Positions 1 through 12,106 of a stretch of DNA of 64,000 bases are shown here, piece after piece. The first letter of the stretch is position 1. Every line of letters starts with the position of its first letter. Location: NCBI RefSeq assembly GCF_904849725.1, contig NC_058519.1, forward strand, positions 535,130,316 to 535,194,315, read 5' to 3'. Source of the DNA: Hordeum vulgare subsp. vulgare. Lineage: Eukaryota; Streptophyta; Magnoliopsida; Poales; Poaceae. The notes below the pieces were generated by a model. The model was not told the DNA's origin. It was given only the letters and a program-made list of their open reading frames with translations, and ran no database searches. Position numbers and translations under genes: made by a program.

Positions 1-356
1 GTGAAAGACCTAGGGCAGAGGTGGCCCAAGGAGCCCGCAAGCCTGGGAGGCGCAGGCCCCCCTGGCCGTGGCTAATGGGCTTGTGGGGTCCCTGCTGGCC
101 CCCTGCCCTGATTCTCAGGCTTCCCGATCTTCTTCTGTTTCCGAAAAAATCTTTTTGGAAGTTTCGTTCCGTTTGGACTCCGTTTAAAATCCTCCTCTGA
201 AAGGGGTCAAAAACATGGAAAAAACAGGAACTAGCACTTGGCACTGAGTTAATAAGTTAGTCAAAAAAAGATATAAAAGGCATACAAAACATCCAAAGTT
301 TGACAATATAATAGCATGAAACCATCAAAAATTATAGATACGTTGGAGACGTATCA
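1..356 (-). mobile_element. Family T gypsy LTR, 5' part, cut by the window edge
   Basis: The LTR start is on the minus strand at 356 (on the plus strand the LTR ends ...CGTTGGAGACGTATCA). It is followed by the purine-rich AAGCTTGGGGATGCT junction, so this is the 3' LTR of a minus-strand element. The sequence closely matches 15802-16156. It may be the 3' LTR of the same element whose gag and 5' LTR lie at 13033-16156, separated by later insertions; that link is inferred. Confidence 0.8.
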
Positions 357-963
357 AGCATCCCCAAGCTTAACTCCTGACCGTCCTCGAGTAGGGAAGT
401 GATAAAGACTGAATTTTTGATGTGGAATGCTACCTAGCATAGTTGTCCTTTGTAACTTCTTTCATGTGACATGAATGTTCAATCCGTAAGATTCAAAACA
501 ATAGTTTGCTATTCACATGAAAACAATAATACTTCAAGTAAACTAGCAAGGTAATCACGAACTTTCAAAATAACAAGGCCAAAGAAAGTTATCCCTACAA
601 AATCATATAGTCTGGCTATGCTCCATCATCCTCACACAACTAATGTAAATCATGCACAACCCCGGTATTGGCCGAGTAATTGTTTTCGCACTGTTACTTT
701 CCCAAAACTTTTTATAACTATCACGCAATACATGAGCGTGAGCCATGGATATAGCACTATAGGTGGAATAGAGTGTGGTGGTGGTTGTGAGACAAAAAGG
801 AGGAGATGGTCACATTGACTCGGCGTATCAAAGGGTTATGGAGATGCCCATTAATAGATATCAATGTGAATGAGTAGGGATTTCCATACAAAGGATGCAC
901 TAGAGCTACAAGTATGCGAAAGCTCAAAAGGAGAACTAGTGGGTGTGCATCCAACTTGCTTGC
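357..963 (-). mobile_element. Family T internal 3' region with polypurine tract
   Basis: Untranslated 3' internal sequence of the minus-strand element. It begins with the complement of AAGCTTGGGGATGCT, the polypurine-tract-like junction, and runs colinearly with 5772-6390 and 57130-57750. It stops abruptly after 'cttgc' at 963, where a plus-strand LTR starts. The intact relatives continue with 'tgctcacgaag' at that point. No coding sequence is expected; short ORFs here are chance. Confidence 0.75.
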
Positions 964-2509
964 TGATCCGTCTACAACGTATCTATAATTTTTGATGGTT
1001 TCATGCTATTATCTTGTCAAACTTTGGAAGTTTTGCATGCCTTTTTTTTATTTTTTGGGACTAACTTATTAATCCAGTGTCAGTTCCTGTTTTTTCCATG
1101 TTTTTGACCCCTTTCGGAGGAGATTTTGAGACGGAGTCCAAACGGAAGAAAATCCCCGAAAAGATTTTTTCTCGAACGGAAGAAGATCGTAGAGCTTGGG
1201 GGCCAAGCCAGAAGATCCCCAGGGGCCCCACAAGCCCCCACCCCGTGGCCAGGGGGCGCGCCATGCATGCTTGTGGGCCCCCCTGGAGGTCCCCTGACCT
1301 AGATCTTGCGCCTATAAATTCCCAAATATTCCCAAAAAAATCAGGGGAGCATCGTAATCACTTTTCCACCGCCGCAAGCTTCTATCTCCGAAAAATCCCA
1401 TCTGGGGCACGTCCTGGTGCCTTGCCGGAGGGGGATTCGGACATGGAAGACTTCTTCATCAACACCATGACCTCTCTGATGATGCGTGAGTAGTTCACCA
1501 TAGGCCTACGGGTCCATAGCTAGTAACTAGATGGCTTCTTCTCTCTCTTGGATCTTCAATACAAAGTTCTCCATGATCTTCATGGAGATCTATCCGATGT
1601 AATCTACTTTTGCGGTGTGTTTGTCGAGATCCAATGAATTGTGCATTTATGATCAGATTATCTATGAATCTTATTTGAGTCTCTTCGGATCTCACTTATG
1701 CATGATTTCATATCCTTGTAATTCTCTTCGAGTTGTGGGTTTTGTTTGGCCAACTAGATCTATGATTCTTGCAATGGGAGAAGTGCTTGGTTTTGGGTTC
1801 ATACCGTGCGGTGACCTCACCCAGTGACAGAAGGGGTAGCGAGACACGTATCGTGTTGTTTCCATCAAGGGTAAAAAGATGGGGTTTTCATCATTGGTTT
1901 GAGATTATCCCTCTACATCATGTCATCTTGCTTAAAGCGTTACTCTGTTCGTCATGAACTCAATACGCTAGATGCATGCTGGATATCGGTCGATGTGTGG
2001 AATAATAGTAGTAGATGCAGAAAGTATCGGTCTACTTGTCTCGGACGTGATGCCTATATGCTAGATCATTGCCTTAGATATCGTGATGACTTTGCGTGGT
2101 TCTATCAATTGCTCGACGGTAATTTGTTCACCCACCGTAATACTTGCTATTTTGAGAGAAGCTTCTAGTGAACACTATGGCCCCCATGGTCTACTCCACA
2201 CTATATTTTCAGCCTTACACTTTTTACTTCGTTGCACTTTACGCCTTCAGATCTCACTTTGCAAACAATCTTGAAGGGATTGACAACCCCTTTGAAGCGT
2301 TGGGTGCAAGCTTGTTTGTGTTTGCGCAGGTACTCTGGACTTGACGAGGCCCTCCTTTTGGTTCGATACCTTGGTTCTCAAACTGAGGGAAATACTTACT
2401 GCTCCTATGCTGCATCACCCATTCCTCTTTAAGGGAAAAACCAACGCAAACTAGAGAAGTAACCAGAAGAATTCCTACGCGCCAGGGAAGGACTTTTGTT
2501 GCCGCAGCA
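964..2509 (+). mobile_element. Family T gypsy 5' LTR
   Basis: A complete LTR of 1546 bp. The start is mutated (TGATCCGTCTAC instead of TGATACGTCTCC) and the end is ...GCCGCAGCA. A TATA box (TATAAA, 1313-1318) sits about 350 bp in. The primer site follows ten bases after the end, so this is the 5' LTR of a plus-strand element. It was inserted into the minus-strand copy after 'cttgc' (959-963). Confidence 0.85.
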
Positions 2510-2519
2510 GAAGAATTTC

Positions 2520-2536
2520 TGGCGCCGTTGCCGGGA
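2520..2536 (+). other. Primer binding site, tRNA-Asp type
   Basis: TGGCGCCGTTGCCGGGA lies 10 nt after the LTR end. It matches the 3' end of plant tRNA-Asp as used by several grass gypsy families. The same site with the same 10-nt spacing is found at 14599-14615 and 62098-62114 on the minus strand. Confidence 0.85.
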
Positions 2537-2729
2537 GGAAGATCAAGTCAAGAACTCATCCAAGTAAGTGTCGCAAACTCATCTCTTGCATTTACTTTGT
2601 TTGCCACTTGCCTCTCGTTTTCCTCTCCCCCACTTCACCAATTTGCCTTTTTTGTTCGCCTTTTTCGTTTGCCCTTTTTCTTGCCCGCTTTTTGTTTGCT
2701 TGTGTGCTTGCTTTCTTGCTGAAGTCACC

Positions 2730-4227
2730 ATGAACGAAAACAACTTTGTGACTTCTCGAATACTAATAATAATGATTTTATTAGTACTCCAATTGCTCCC
2801 GCCACTAGTGCGGAGTCATACGAAATAAATGCCGCTTTGCAGAATCTTGTTATGAAATAGCAATTATCTGGCCTTCCTAGTGAAGATGTCGCATCCCATC
2901 TCAATACCTTCATTGAGCTTTGCGATATGCAAACGAAAAAAGATGTGGATAATGACGTGATTAAATTTAAGCTTTTTCCTTTCTGGTTGCGAGATCGCGC
3001 AAAAACTTGGTTTTCTTCTTTTGCCCAAAAATAGTATCGATTCTTGGGATAAGTGCAAAGATGCTTATATATCCAAGTATTTTCCATAGGCTAAGATCAT
3101 CTCTCTCCGTAATGATATCATGAATTTCAAGCAACATGATCATGAGCATGTTGCACAAGCTTGGGAGAGAATGAAATTAATGATTAGGAATTGTCCCGCT
3201 CATGGCTTGAGCCTTTGGATGATTATTCAAATCTTTTACGCTGGCTTGAATTTCACTTCTAGAAATATCTTGGACTCCGCCTCAGGTGGAACGTTCATGG
3301 AAATCACGTTAGGAGAAGCCACAAAGCTCTTAGACAACATCATGACAAACTACTCTCAATGGCACACTGAAAGGTCACCTACTAGTAAGAAGGTACATGT
3401 TATAGAAAAAATTAACTCGTTGAGTGCTAAGATGGATGAGTTAATGAATTTGGTTGCTAGTAGAAGTGCTCCTTTGGATCCTAATGATATGCCTTTGTCT
3501 TCTTTGATTGAGAGTAGCAACGCTAGCTTGGACGTTAATTTTGTTGGTAGGAATAACTTTGGCAACAACAATGCTTTTAGAGGAAACTATGTTCCTAGGC
3601 CTTTTCCTAGTAACTCCTCTAATAATTTTAGCAACTCCTAGAACAATACTCATGGAAATTACAATATATTACCCTCTGAGAGAGTAATATCAAAGAGTTC
3701 ATCAACTCTCAAAAGATTTTCAATGCGTCCATAGAAGAAAAACTAGTCAAAATTGACGATTTGGCTAAGAGCGTTGATAGGATTTCTTGTGATGTTGATG
3801 CTTTGAAAGTTAGATGTGTACCTCCCAAAATCAACATGGATGAAACTTTGAAAGCTATGCATGTTTCCATGATTGAGAGCCAAGAAAGAACCGCCCAAAT
3901 TCGTGCTAGACATGAATGGCTTAAAAAGGCGTGTTCTCGTGATGAGAATCATGAAGATCTTAAAGTGCTTGGTGTGACTCCCATTGAATCTTTGTTTTCT
4001 TGTGTCAAACCTAATGATTATGGGGCTAGATATGAATCCACTTTGGTTGAAAAATGCCCCAATGATTCGGAGTCCATCTATCTTGATGCTAAAAGGATTA
4101 AAAGTGGAGTAGAAGACATTAAAACTTTGAGTAGTAATGAAATTACTACCGTGGATTTCAAGGAATTCAATTATGATAGTTGCTCCTTGATTGAATGCAT
4201 TTCTTTGATGCAATCCATGTTGAACTC
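2730..4227 (+). pseudogene. gag: Athila-like gag remnant of family T
   Basis: The start codon at 2730 is in the position of the gag start in the sister copies (14394 and 61882, minus strand). Recognisable blocks are a Retrotrans_gag-type region (SWDKCKDAYISKYF-like, about 3030-3090; RNCPAHGLSLWMIIQIFYAG, about 3190-3250), an Asn-rich stretch near 3540-3640, and a charged C-terminal part near 3760-4220. The frame is broken just after the start, by an in-frame TAG in the block near 2858, near 3030, and by another stop near 3640. Open pieces remain at 3120-3641 and 3761-4249. Gag would form the cytoplasmic particle; this copy cannot make it. At 4227 the gag is cut in mid-frame and joined to an inverted LTR, so the protease part is missing. 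Confidence 0.85.
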
Positions 4228-5771
4228 TTGCTGCTGGCTACGCCTATAGGTATTTCCTTGGCAAGTATACAAAGGATTCCCCCGCGGCCTTGGAGCCTTG
4301 TGTTGGTGTTCCCTTGAAGACGAAAGGGTGATGTAGCACAGCGGCGGTAAGTATTTCCCTCAATTTGAGAACCAAGGTATCAATCCAGTAGGAGGATCGT
4401 GTCAAGTCACAAGTACCTGCACAAACAAAAAGAGCTTGCACCCAACGCTATGAAGGGGTTGTTAATCCCTTATAGATTATTTGCAAAGTGAGAACTGAAA
4501 TCAAAAAGTAAACAAAGCAAAGTAAAAGTAAAAGCGGAGATGATAATTGTGAGTAGACCCCGGGGCCGTAGTGTTCACTAGTGGCTTCTCTCATGAAAGC
4601 AAGTAGACGGTGGGTGAACGAATTACTGTCGAGCAATTGATAGCACCGCGCAAAGTCATGACGTTATCTATGGCAATGATCATGCATATAGGCATCACGT
4701 CCAAAACAAGTAGACCGATACTTTCTGCATCTACTACTATTACTCCACACGTTGATCGCTATCTAGCATGCATCTAGTGTATTGAGTTCATAAGAATAGA
4801 GTAACGCCTTAAGCAAGATGACATGATGTAGATGGACAATCTCAAATCTATAATGAAAGCCCATCTTGTTACCCTTGATGGCAACAAGATGATGCGTGCC
4901 TTGTTGCCCCTTCTGTCACTGGGAAAGGTCACCGCACGGTATGAACCCAAAACCAAGCACTTCTCCCATTCCAAGAATCATAGATCTAGTTGGCCAAACA
5001 AAACCCAATACTCGGAGAGACTTACAAGGATATCAAATCATGCATATAACAAATCAGCAAAGACTCAAATATAATTCATAGATAATATGATCACAAATCC
5101 ACAATTCATCGGATCTCGACAAACACACCGCCAAAGAGGATTATATCGGATAGATCTCCATGAAGATCATGGAGGACTTTGTATTCAAGATCCAAGAGAG
5201 AGAAGAAGCCATCTAGCAACTAACTACGGACCCGTAGGTCTGAAGTAGACTACTCGCGAGTCATTGGAGAGGCAAAGATGTTGATGTAGAAGCCCTCGAG
5301 CTCCAAAGTCCCCTCCGGCACGGCACCGGGAAGGGTTTCCAGAAGAGATCTCGGGGAAACGGGAGCTTGCGGCTGCGGAAAAGTGGTTTCATGGACGCCC
5401 TTATTTTTCTGGGATTTTAGGGAATATATAGGCCAAAGAGCTAGGGCAAGGGAGCTCCACGGGGCCACAAGCCTTGTAGCCGCGGGCCCCCGAGGCGCGA
5501 GGGCTCCCTGTGGGCCTCCTGCCTTGGCCCTCAAGTCCCCCGATCTTCTTCTGTTCTGGAAAAATTCATTTCGGGGATTTTATTCCGTTTGGACTCCGTT
5601 CCAAAATCAGATCTGAAAAGAGTCAAAAACACACAAAAAACAGGAACTGGCACTTGGCACTGAATTAATAAGTTAGTCCCAAAATAGATATAAAAGGTAT
5701 ACAAAACATCCAAAGTTGACAAGATAACAGCATGAAACCATCAAAAATTATAGATACGTTTGAGACGTATC
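4228..5771 (-). mobile_element. Family T LTR (second subfamily), terminally truncated
   Basis: The LTR reads on the minus strand from TGATACGTCTCAAACG at 5771. It matches the LTRs at 55528-57129 and 62125-63730 more closely than its neighbours (the 'gtttgagacgtatca' start and the 'ctacgcctatagg' segment near the end). About 50 bp of the LTR end are missing, and it abuts the gag remnant without a target duplication. This looks like a rearrangement joint rather than a normal insertion. Confidence 0.8.
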
Positions 5772-8082
5772 AAGCATCCCCAAGCTTAACTCCTGCTCGT
5801 CCTCGAGTAGGGAAGTGATAAAGAATGAATTTTTGATGCTTTCATGCTACCTAGCATAGATGTCCTTTGTAACTCCTCTTATGTGACATGAATGTTCAGA
5901 TCCGTTAGATTCAAAATGATAGTTTGCTATTAACGTGGATACAATAATACTTCAAGCAAACTAGCAATGTAATCATGAACTTTCAAAATAACAAGGCCAA
6001 AAGAAAGTTATCCCTACAAAATCATATAGTCTGGCTATGCTCTATCATCCTTGCACAACGAATTTAAATCATGCACAACCTCGGTATTGGCCAAGTAATT
6101 GTTTTCACAACTTTACTTTCTCAAACTTTTTCAACTCTCACGCAATACATGAGCGTGAGCCATGGTTTTAGCACTATAAGTGGAATGGAGTGTGGTGGAG
6201 GTTGCAAGGCAAACAAGGAGAAGATGGTCACATTGACTAGGCATATCAATGAGTTTTGGAGATGCTCATCAATAGATATCAATGTGAATGAGTAGGGATT
6301 GCCATACAAATGATGCACTAGAGCTAAGAGTATGTGAAAGCTCTTACAGAAAACTAGTGGGTGTGCATCCAACTTGCATGCTCACGAAGACCTAAGGCAA
6401 TTTTGAGGAAGCCCATCATTGGAATATACAAGCCAAGCTTTATAATGAAAATTTCCCACAAGCTATATGGTGGTGACAAAACGAGAGACTCTCAATCATG
6501 AAGATCATGGTGCTTAATAAGAACAAGTGTGGAAAGATAGTAGCATTGTCCCTTCTCTCTTTTTCTCTCATTTTTTTGGTGGGCTCTTTGGCCTCTCTTT
6601 TTTGTGGGCATCTTTGGCCTCTTTTTGTAAATGGGCTTCGCTGGCCTCTTTTATTTCCTCACATGGGACAATGCTCCATCAATGATGATCATCACACTTA
6701 CAACTCAAAACTTAGAGCAATGATGACTCTATATGGAATGCCTTCGGTAGTGTACCGTGACAATGATCTAGCATGGCATAGACATCAATGGAAACATCAT
6801 GCTAGCTATCTTATGATCATGCAATGGCAATGTAGAAGCTATGGCACATGTCATGATGGTAGTTGCATGGCAATATATCTTGGAATGGCTTTGAAAAAGC
6901 CATAGTAGGTAGGTATGGTGGCTGTTTTGAGGGAGGCTAATGGTGGTTTTATGCACCGGCGAAAGTTGCACGGCACTAAGGAAGATAGTGATGGTGGAAG
7001 GTGAAAGTGCATCTAAACCATGGACTCAACATTAGTCATGAAGAACTCATATACTTGTTGCAAAAGTTTCAGTAGTAATCGAAACAAAGCATTCAACACA
7101 TACTCCTAGGGGAAGGGTTGGTAGGTATAAACGATCGCGCGATCTCGACCGCTACACAAAGGATGACAATCAATAAACTAATCATGCTCAGACTTCATCA
7201 CATAGCGGTTCACCATACGTGCATGCTACGGGAATCACTAACTTCAACACAAGTATTTCTAGATCCACAACACCTTACTAGTATAACTTCAATATTACCA
7301 CAACCACAACTCAAAACTAATTGAGATGAATCAAACTTCTCTAACTACTCAATGCACATGAAGGTGGAAGTTTTCATATCCCTTTGGATAACTACCCCTT
7401 TTGAGAGTACTTTCATAGCATAGATCAACTACCATGCCACGCATTTCCGTGCTCTAAAAGATAGAAGTGAAGCACATAGAGCAAAATCAACTAGCTCAAA
7501 AGATATAAGTGAAACACATGTGAGCTGAATTGCCTAACCAAACGATATAAGTGAAGCTTGACAAAATCACGGTGAGTGCATGTCTCTCTCTCTAGGTGTG
7601 CAGCAAGGAAGATTGTGACACAACAAAAATAAAAGACTCCTACGTTACAAGCTCCAAGCAAAACACATAACATGTGGTGAATAAAAATATAGCCCCAAGT
7701 AACGTTACCGATGGATTGAAGACGAAAGAGGGGATGCCTTCCCGGGGCATCCCCAAGCTTAGGCTTTTTCGGCATCCTTGAATCAACTTGGGGTGCCTTG
7801 GGCATCCCCAAGCTTGAGCTCTTGCCACTCTTTATTTCTTTGTCCATAAGAACTTCACCCAAAACTTGAAAACGTCACAACATGAAACTTAAACAGAAAC
7901 TCGTGATATCATTAGTATAAGAAAGCAAATCACCACTTCCTTAGGTACTGTAGCAAACTTAAATTCTACTTATGTTGATGTTGGGTTACTGTATTTTCAA
8001 TCTTCTATGGCTAATACCCCCCGATACTATCCATAGTTTCATCAAAATAAGCAACCAACTCAACAAAAACAGAATCTGTCAA
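5772..8082 (-). mobile_element. Family T internal 3' region, minus strand (left arm of inverted repeat)
   Basis: Colinear with 57130-59420 in the complete element. It starts with the purine-tract junction and holds three copies of an ATATAAGTGAAGC-like motif near 7465-7555. At 7730-7815 it has two adjacent hairpin-forming GGGGATGCC/GGCATCCCC segments. It carries no believable gene; the ORFs at 6498-6905 and 7491-7862 are not conserved as proteins among the copies. It ends near 8082 at 'acagaatctgtca', where the sequence turns around into the plus-strand copy. Confidence 0.75.
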
Positions 8083-8733
8083 TTTTTCTGCTGATTGATA
8101 TGCTTTTTTCCCAGACCGTCATAATTTTTCAGATTTTTTGAGGGACCAGAAGTATACGAAGTATACAGATTGCTAAAGACTGGTCTGTTTTTGACAGATT
8201 CTGTTTTTGTTGGGTTGGTTGCTTATTTTGATGAAACTATGGTCAGTATCGGGGGGTACTAGCCATGGAAAAGTGAGAATATAGTAGCCCATCATCAATA
8301 TAGATGGAATTCAAGTTTCCTACAGTACCAAAAGAAGTGGTAGTTTGCTTTCTTGTACTAATGTTATCACAAGTTTCTGTTTAAGTTTTGTGTTGTGAAG
8401 TTTTCAAGTTTTGGGTGGTGTTCTCATGGACAAAGAGATAAGGAGTGGAAAGAGCTCAAGCTTGGGGATGCCCAAGGCACCCCAAGCCAAATTCAAGGAC
8501 ACCAAAAAGCCTAAGCTTGGGGATGCCCCGGGAAGGCATCCCCTCTTTCGTGTTCAATCCATTGGTAACATTACTTGGGGATATATTTTTATTCACCACA
8601 TGGTATGTGTTTTTCTTGGAGCGTCTTGTATCATAGGCGTCTTTTCTTTTTGTTGTGTCACAATCATCCTTGCTGCACACCTTTTTGAGAGAGAGAGACA
8701 TGCACTCATCGTGATTTTGCTAGAATGCTCATA

Positions 8734-8925
8734 GTGCTTCACTTATATCTTTTGAGCTAGATACTTTTGCTCTTGTGCTTCACTTATATCTTTTGAGCTA
8801 GATACTTTTGCTCTTGTGCTTCACTTATATCTTTTGAGCTAGATACTTTTGCTCTTGTGCTTCACTTATATCTTTTGAGCTAGATATTTTTGCTCTTGTG
8901 CTTCACTTATATCTTTAGAGCACGG
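8734..8925 (+). repeat. 41-bp tandem repeat, about 4.6 copies
   Basis: Units begin GTGCTTCACTTATATC at 8734, 8775, 8816, 8857 and (partial) 8898. They are nearly identical, with one change in the fourth unit. Each unit contains the reverse complement of the ATATAAGTGAAGCAC motif that is scattered singly in the other copies of this family. Confidence 0.95.
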
Positions 8926-9405
8926 CGGTGTGTGATTTGGTAGTTGGCTTATGCTATGAAAGTAGTCCCATGTGCTAGGTACCCAAAGAGGATGCAAAAA
9001 ACTCCATCTTCATGTGCATTGAGTAGAAAGAAAAGTTTCGATTCCTCTCAATTAGTTTTGAGACATGGATTCGGGAATATTAAAAGCTATGTTAGTAGGG
9101 TGTTGTGAATCTAGAAATACTTGTGTTGAAATTAGTGATTCCCGTAGCATGCACGTATGGTGAACCGCTATGTTAGGAAGTCGGATCATAATTGATCTAT
9201 TGATTGTCATCCTTTGTGTTGAGGTCGGGATCGCGCGATGGTTTACACCTACCAACCCTTCCCCTCGGAGTATGCGTTTAGCAATTTGTTTCAATTACCA
9301 ATAAAAACTTTCGCAACAAGTATGTGAGTTCTTTATGACTACTGTTGAGTCCATGGTATAGATGCACTTTCACCCTCCACCATTGCTAGCCTCTCTAGTG
9401 TCGCC

Positions 9406-10929
9406 CGATGACCCACAAGTATAGGGGATCAATCGTAGTCCTTTCGGTAAGTAAGAGTGTCGAACCCAACGAGGAGCAGAAGGCTCTGATAAACGGTTTT
9501 CAGCAAGGTAATAACTGCAAGCACTGAAATTAGCGGTAACAAGTGATGGTGTGGTGAGGTGAAACGTAGCAAGCAAAAAGTTACAAGTAACAAGTAGTAG
9601 CAATGGTGCAGCAAGTGGCCCAATCCCTTTTGCAGCAAGGGACAAGCCTGAACAAAGTCTTATAGGAGGAAAAACGCTCCCGATGACACACGGGAATTTC
9701 TGTCATGCTAGTTTCATCATGTTCATATGATTCGCGTTCGTTACTTTTATAGTTTGATATGTGGGTGGACCGGCGCTTGGGTACTACCCTTACTTGGACA
9801 AGCATCCCACTTATGATTAACTCCTCTCGCAAGCATCTGCAACTATGAAAGAAGAATTAAGACAACGTCTACCATAGCATTAAACTAGTGGATCCAAATC
9901 ATCCCCTTACGAAGCAACGCATAGACTGGGGTTTAAGCTTCTGTCACTCCAGCAACCCATCATCTACTTACTACTCCCCAATGCCTTCCTCTAGGCCCAA
10001 ATATGGTGAAGTGTTATGTAGTCGACGTTCACATAACACCACTAGAGGAAAACACAACATACAACATATCAAAATACCGAACGAATATCAAATTCACATG
10101 ACTATTATCAGCATGACTTATCCGATGTCCTCAGGAACAAAAGTAACTACTCACAAAGCATAATCATAATCATGATCAGAGGTGTAATGAATTGCATCAA
10201 GGATCTGAACATAAACTCTTCCACCAAGTAATCCAACTAGCATCAACTAGAAAGAGTAATCAATACTACTAGCAACCTTACAAGTACTAACCGGAGTCGC
10301 GAGACGGAGATTGGTTACAAGAGATGAACTAGGGATTGGAGAGGAGATGGTGCTGATGAAGATGTTGATGAAGATGCCCCCCTACGACGAGAGGAGTGTT
10401 GGTGATGACGATGGCAACGATTTCCCCCTCCGGGAGGGAAGTTTCCCCGGCAGGATCGTCCTGCCGGAGCTCTAGATTGGATCTGCTCAAGTTCCGCCTC
10501 ATGGCGGCGGTGAAACCACGAGAAAGCTCCCGACTGATTTTTTCTGGAACAAAACCCTTCATATAGCAAAAGTGGGGGGCCAGTGGGCCGTTAGGGAGCC
10601 CACAAGCTTGCTAGCCGCCACCAGGGTGTGGCGGTGGCAGGGCTTGTGGCGCCCTGGTAGCTCCCCTCTGGTACTTCTTTAGCCCAGTATTTCTTATACA
10701 ATCCCAAAAAATTCCACGTAAATTTTCAGGGCATTTGGAGTTGTGAAGAATAGTGGACTAAGATTTGCTCCTTTTCCAGTCCAGAATTCCAGCTACCTGA
10801 ATTCTCTCTCTTCAAATAAACCTTGCAAAATAAGAGAGAAAAGGCATAAATATGGTACCAAAAAGTAATATAACAGCCCATAAAGCAATAAATATCAACA
10901 TGAAAGCATGATGCAAAATGGACGTATCA
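9406..10929 (-). mobile_element. Solo LTR of a second gypsy-like family
   Basis: The LTR reads on the minus strand from TGATACGTCCATTTTGCATCATG at 10929 to ...TACTTGTGGGTCATCG near 9406. The final A of the expected CA end appears mutated. The host sequence resumes on both sides: 'ctagtg' before and 'ccgcgcaattctcgcc' after match the uninterrupted minus copy near 6960. The flanking 5-mers tcgcc/ccgcg look like a decayed target duplication (3 of 5 match). There is no internal region, so it is a solo LTR. Confidence 0.75.
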
Positions 10930-12106
10930 CCGCGCAATTCTCGCCGGTGCACAAACCCACCAAATTTATTCCTCAAAACAGCCACCATACCTACCTACTA
11001 TGGCATTTTCATAGCCATTCCGAGATATATTGCCATGCAACTACCACCGTTCAGTCCCATGACTCGTGTCATCACTCTTATATTGCCATTGCATGATCAT
11101 ACTAGATCGTTGCACATCCCGGTACACTGCCGGAGGCATTTCCTATGGAGTCATCATCATTGTGATCTTTGAGCTTTGAGTAACTAAAAGTGTGATGATC
11201 ATCATTATTAGAGCATTGTCCCATGTGAGGAAATAAAAAAAAGAGCCCAAAGAGCCAAAAACAAAAAAAAGAGAAAAGAAAAAAGAGGCCTAAGAGCCCC
11301 AAAAAAGAGAGAGAGAGAAAGCGAGAAGGGACAATGCTACTATCTTTTTGCACACTTGTGATTCATGTTAGCACCATGTTCTTCATGATTGAGAGCTTCT
11401 TGCTTTGTCACTACCATATGCTAGTGGGAATCTTTTATATAACTTGGCTTGTATATTCCAATGATGGGCTTCCTCAAAATTGCCCTAGGTCTTCGTGAGC
11501 AAGCAAGTTGGATGCACACCCACTAGTTTTCCTTTTGAGCTTTCACATACTTATAGCTCTAGTGCATCTCTTGTATGGCAATCCCTACTCATTCACATTG
11601 ATATCTATTAATTGGCATCTCCATAGCCTATTGCTACGCCGAGTCAATGTGACCATCTCCTCCTTTTTGGTCTCACAACCACCACCACACTCTATTCCAC
11701 CTATAGTTCTATATCCTTGGCTCGTGCTCATGTGTTGCGTGATAGTTATAAAAAGTTTGAGAGAGTAAGAGTGCGAAAACAATTACTTGGCCAATTCCGG
11801 GGTTGTGCATGATTTACATTAGTTGTGTGAGGATGATGGAGCATAGCCAGACTATATGATTTTGTAGGGATAACTTTCTTTGGCCTTGTTATTTTAAAAG
11901 TTCATGATTACTTTGCTAGTTTGCTTGAAGTATTACTGTTTTCATGTCAATAGCAAACTATTGTTTTGAATCGTACGGATCTGAACATTCATGCCACGTG
12001 AAAGAAGTTGCAAAGGAAAACTATGCTAGGTAGCATTCCACATCAAAAATTCATTCTTTATCACTTCCCTACTCGAGGACGAGCAGGAGTTAAGCTTGGG
12101 GATGCT

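Larger units (their letters stand above)
8083..12106 (+). mobile_element. Family T internal 3' region, plus strand (right arm of inverted repeat)
   Basis: From 8083 the sequence runs as the reverse complement of the left arm. For example, 8196-8255 pairs with 8025-8082, and 8455-8545 with 7730-7815. It continues to the purine tract AAGCTTGGGGATGCT at 12092-12106 and the 3' LTR. It is probably the 3' half of the plus-strand element that begins at 964, with the protease region lost. A solo LTR of another family interrupts it at 9406-10929. No coding sequence is supported. Confidence 0.75.

Noticed and set aside
8734..8925. CRISPR-like array
   Set aside because: The units are direct head-to-tail repeats without spacers, inside a plant retroelement.
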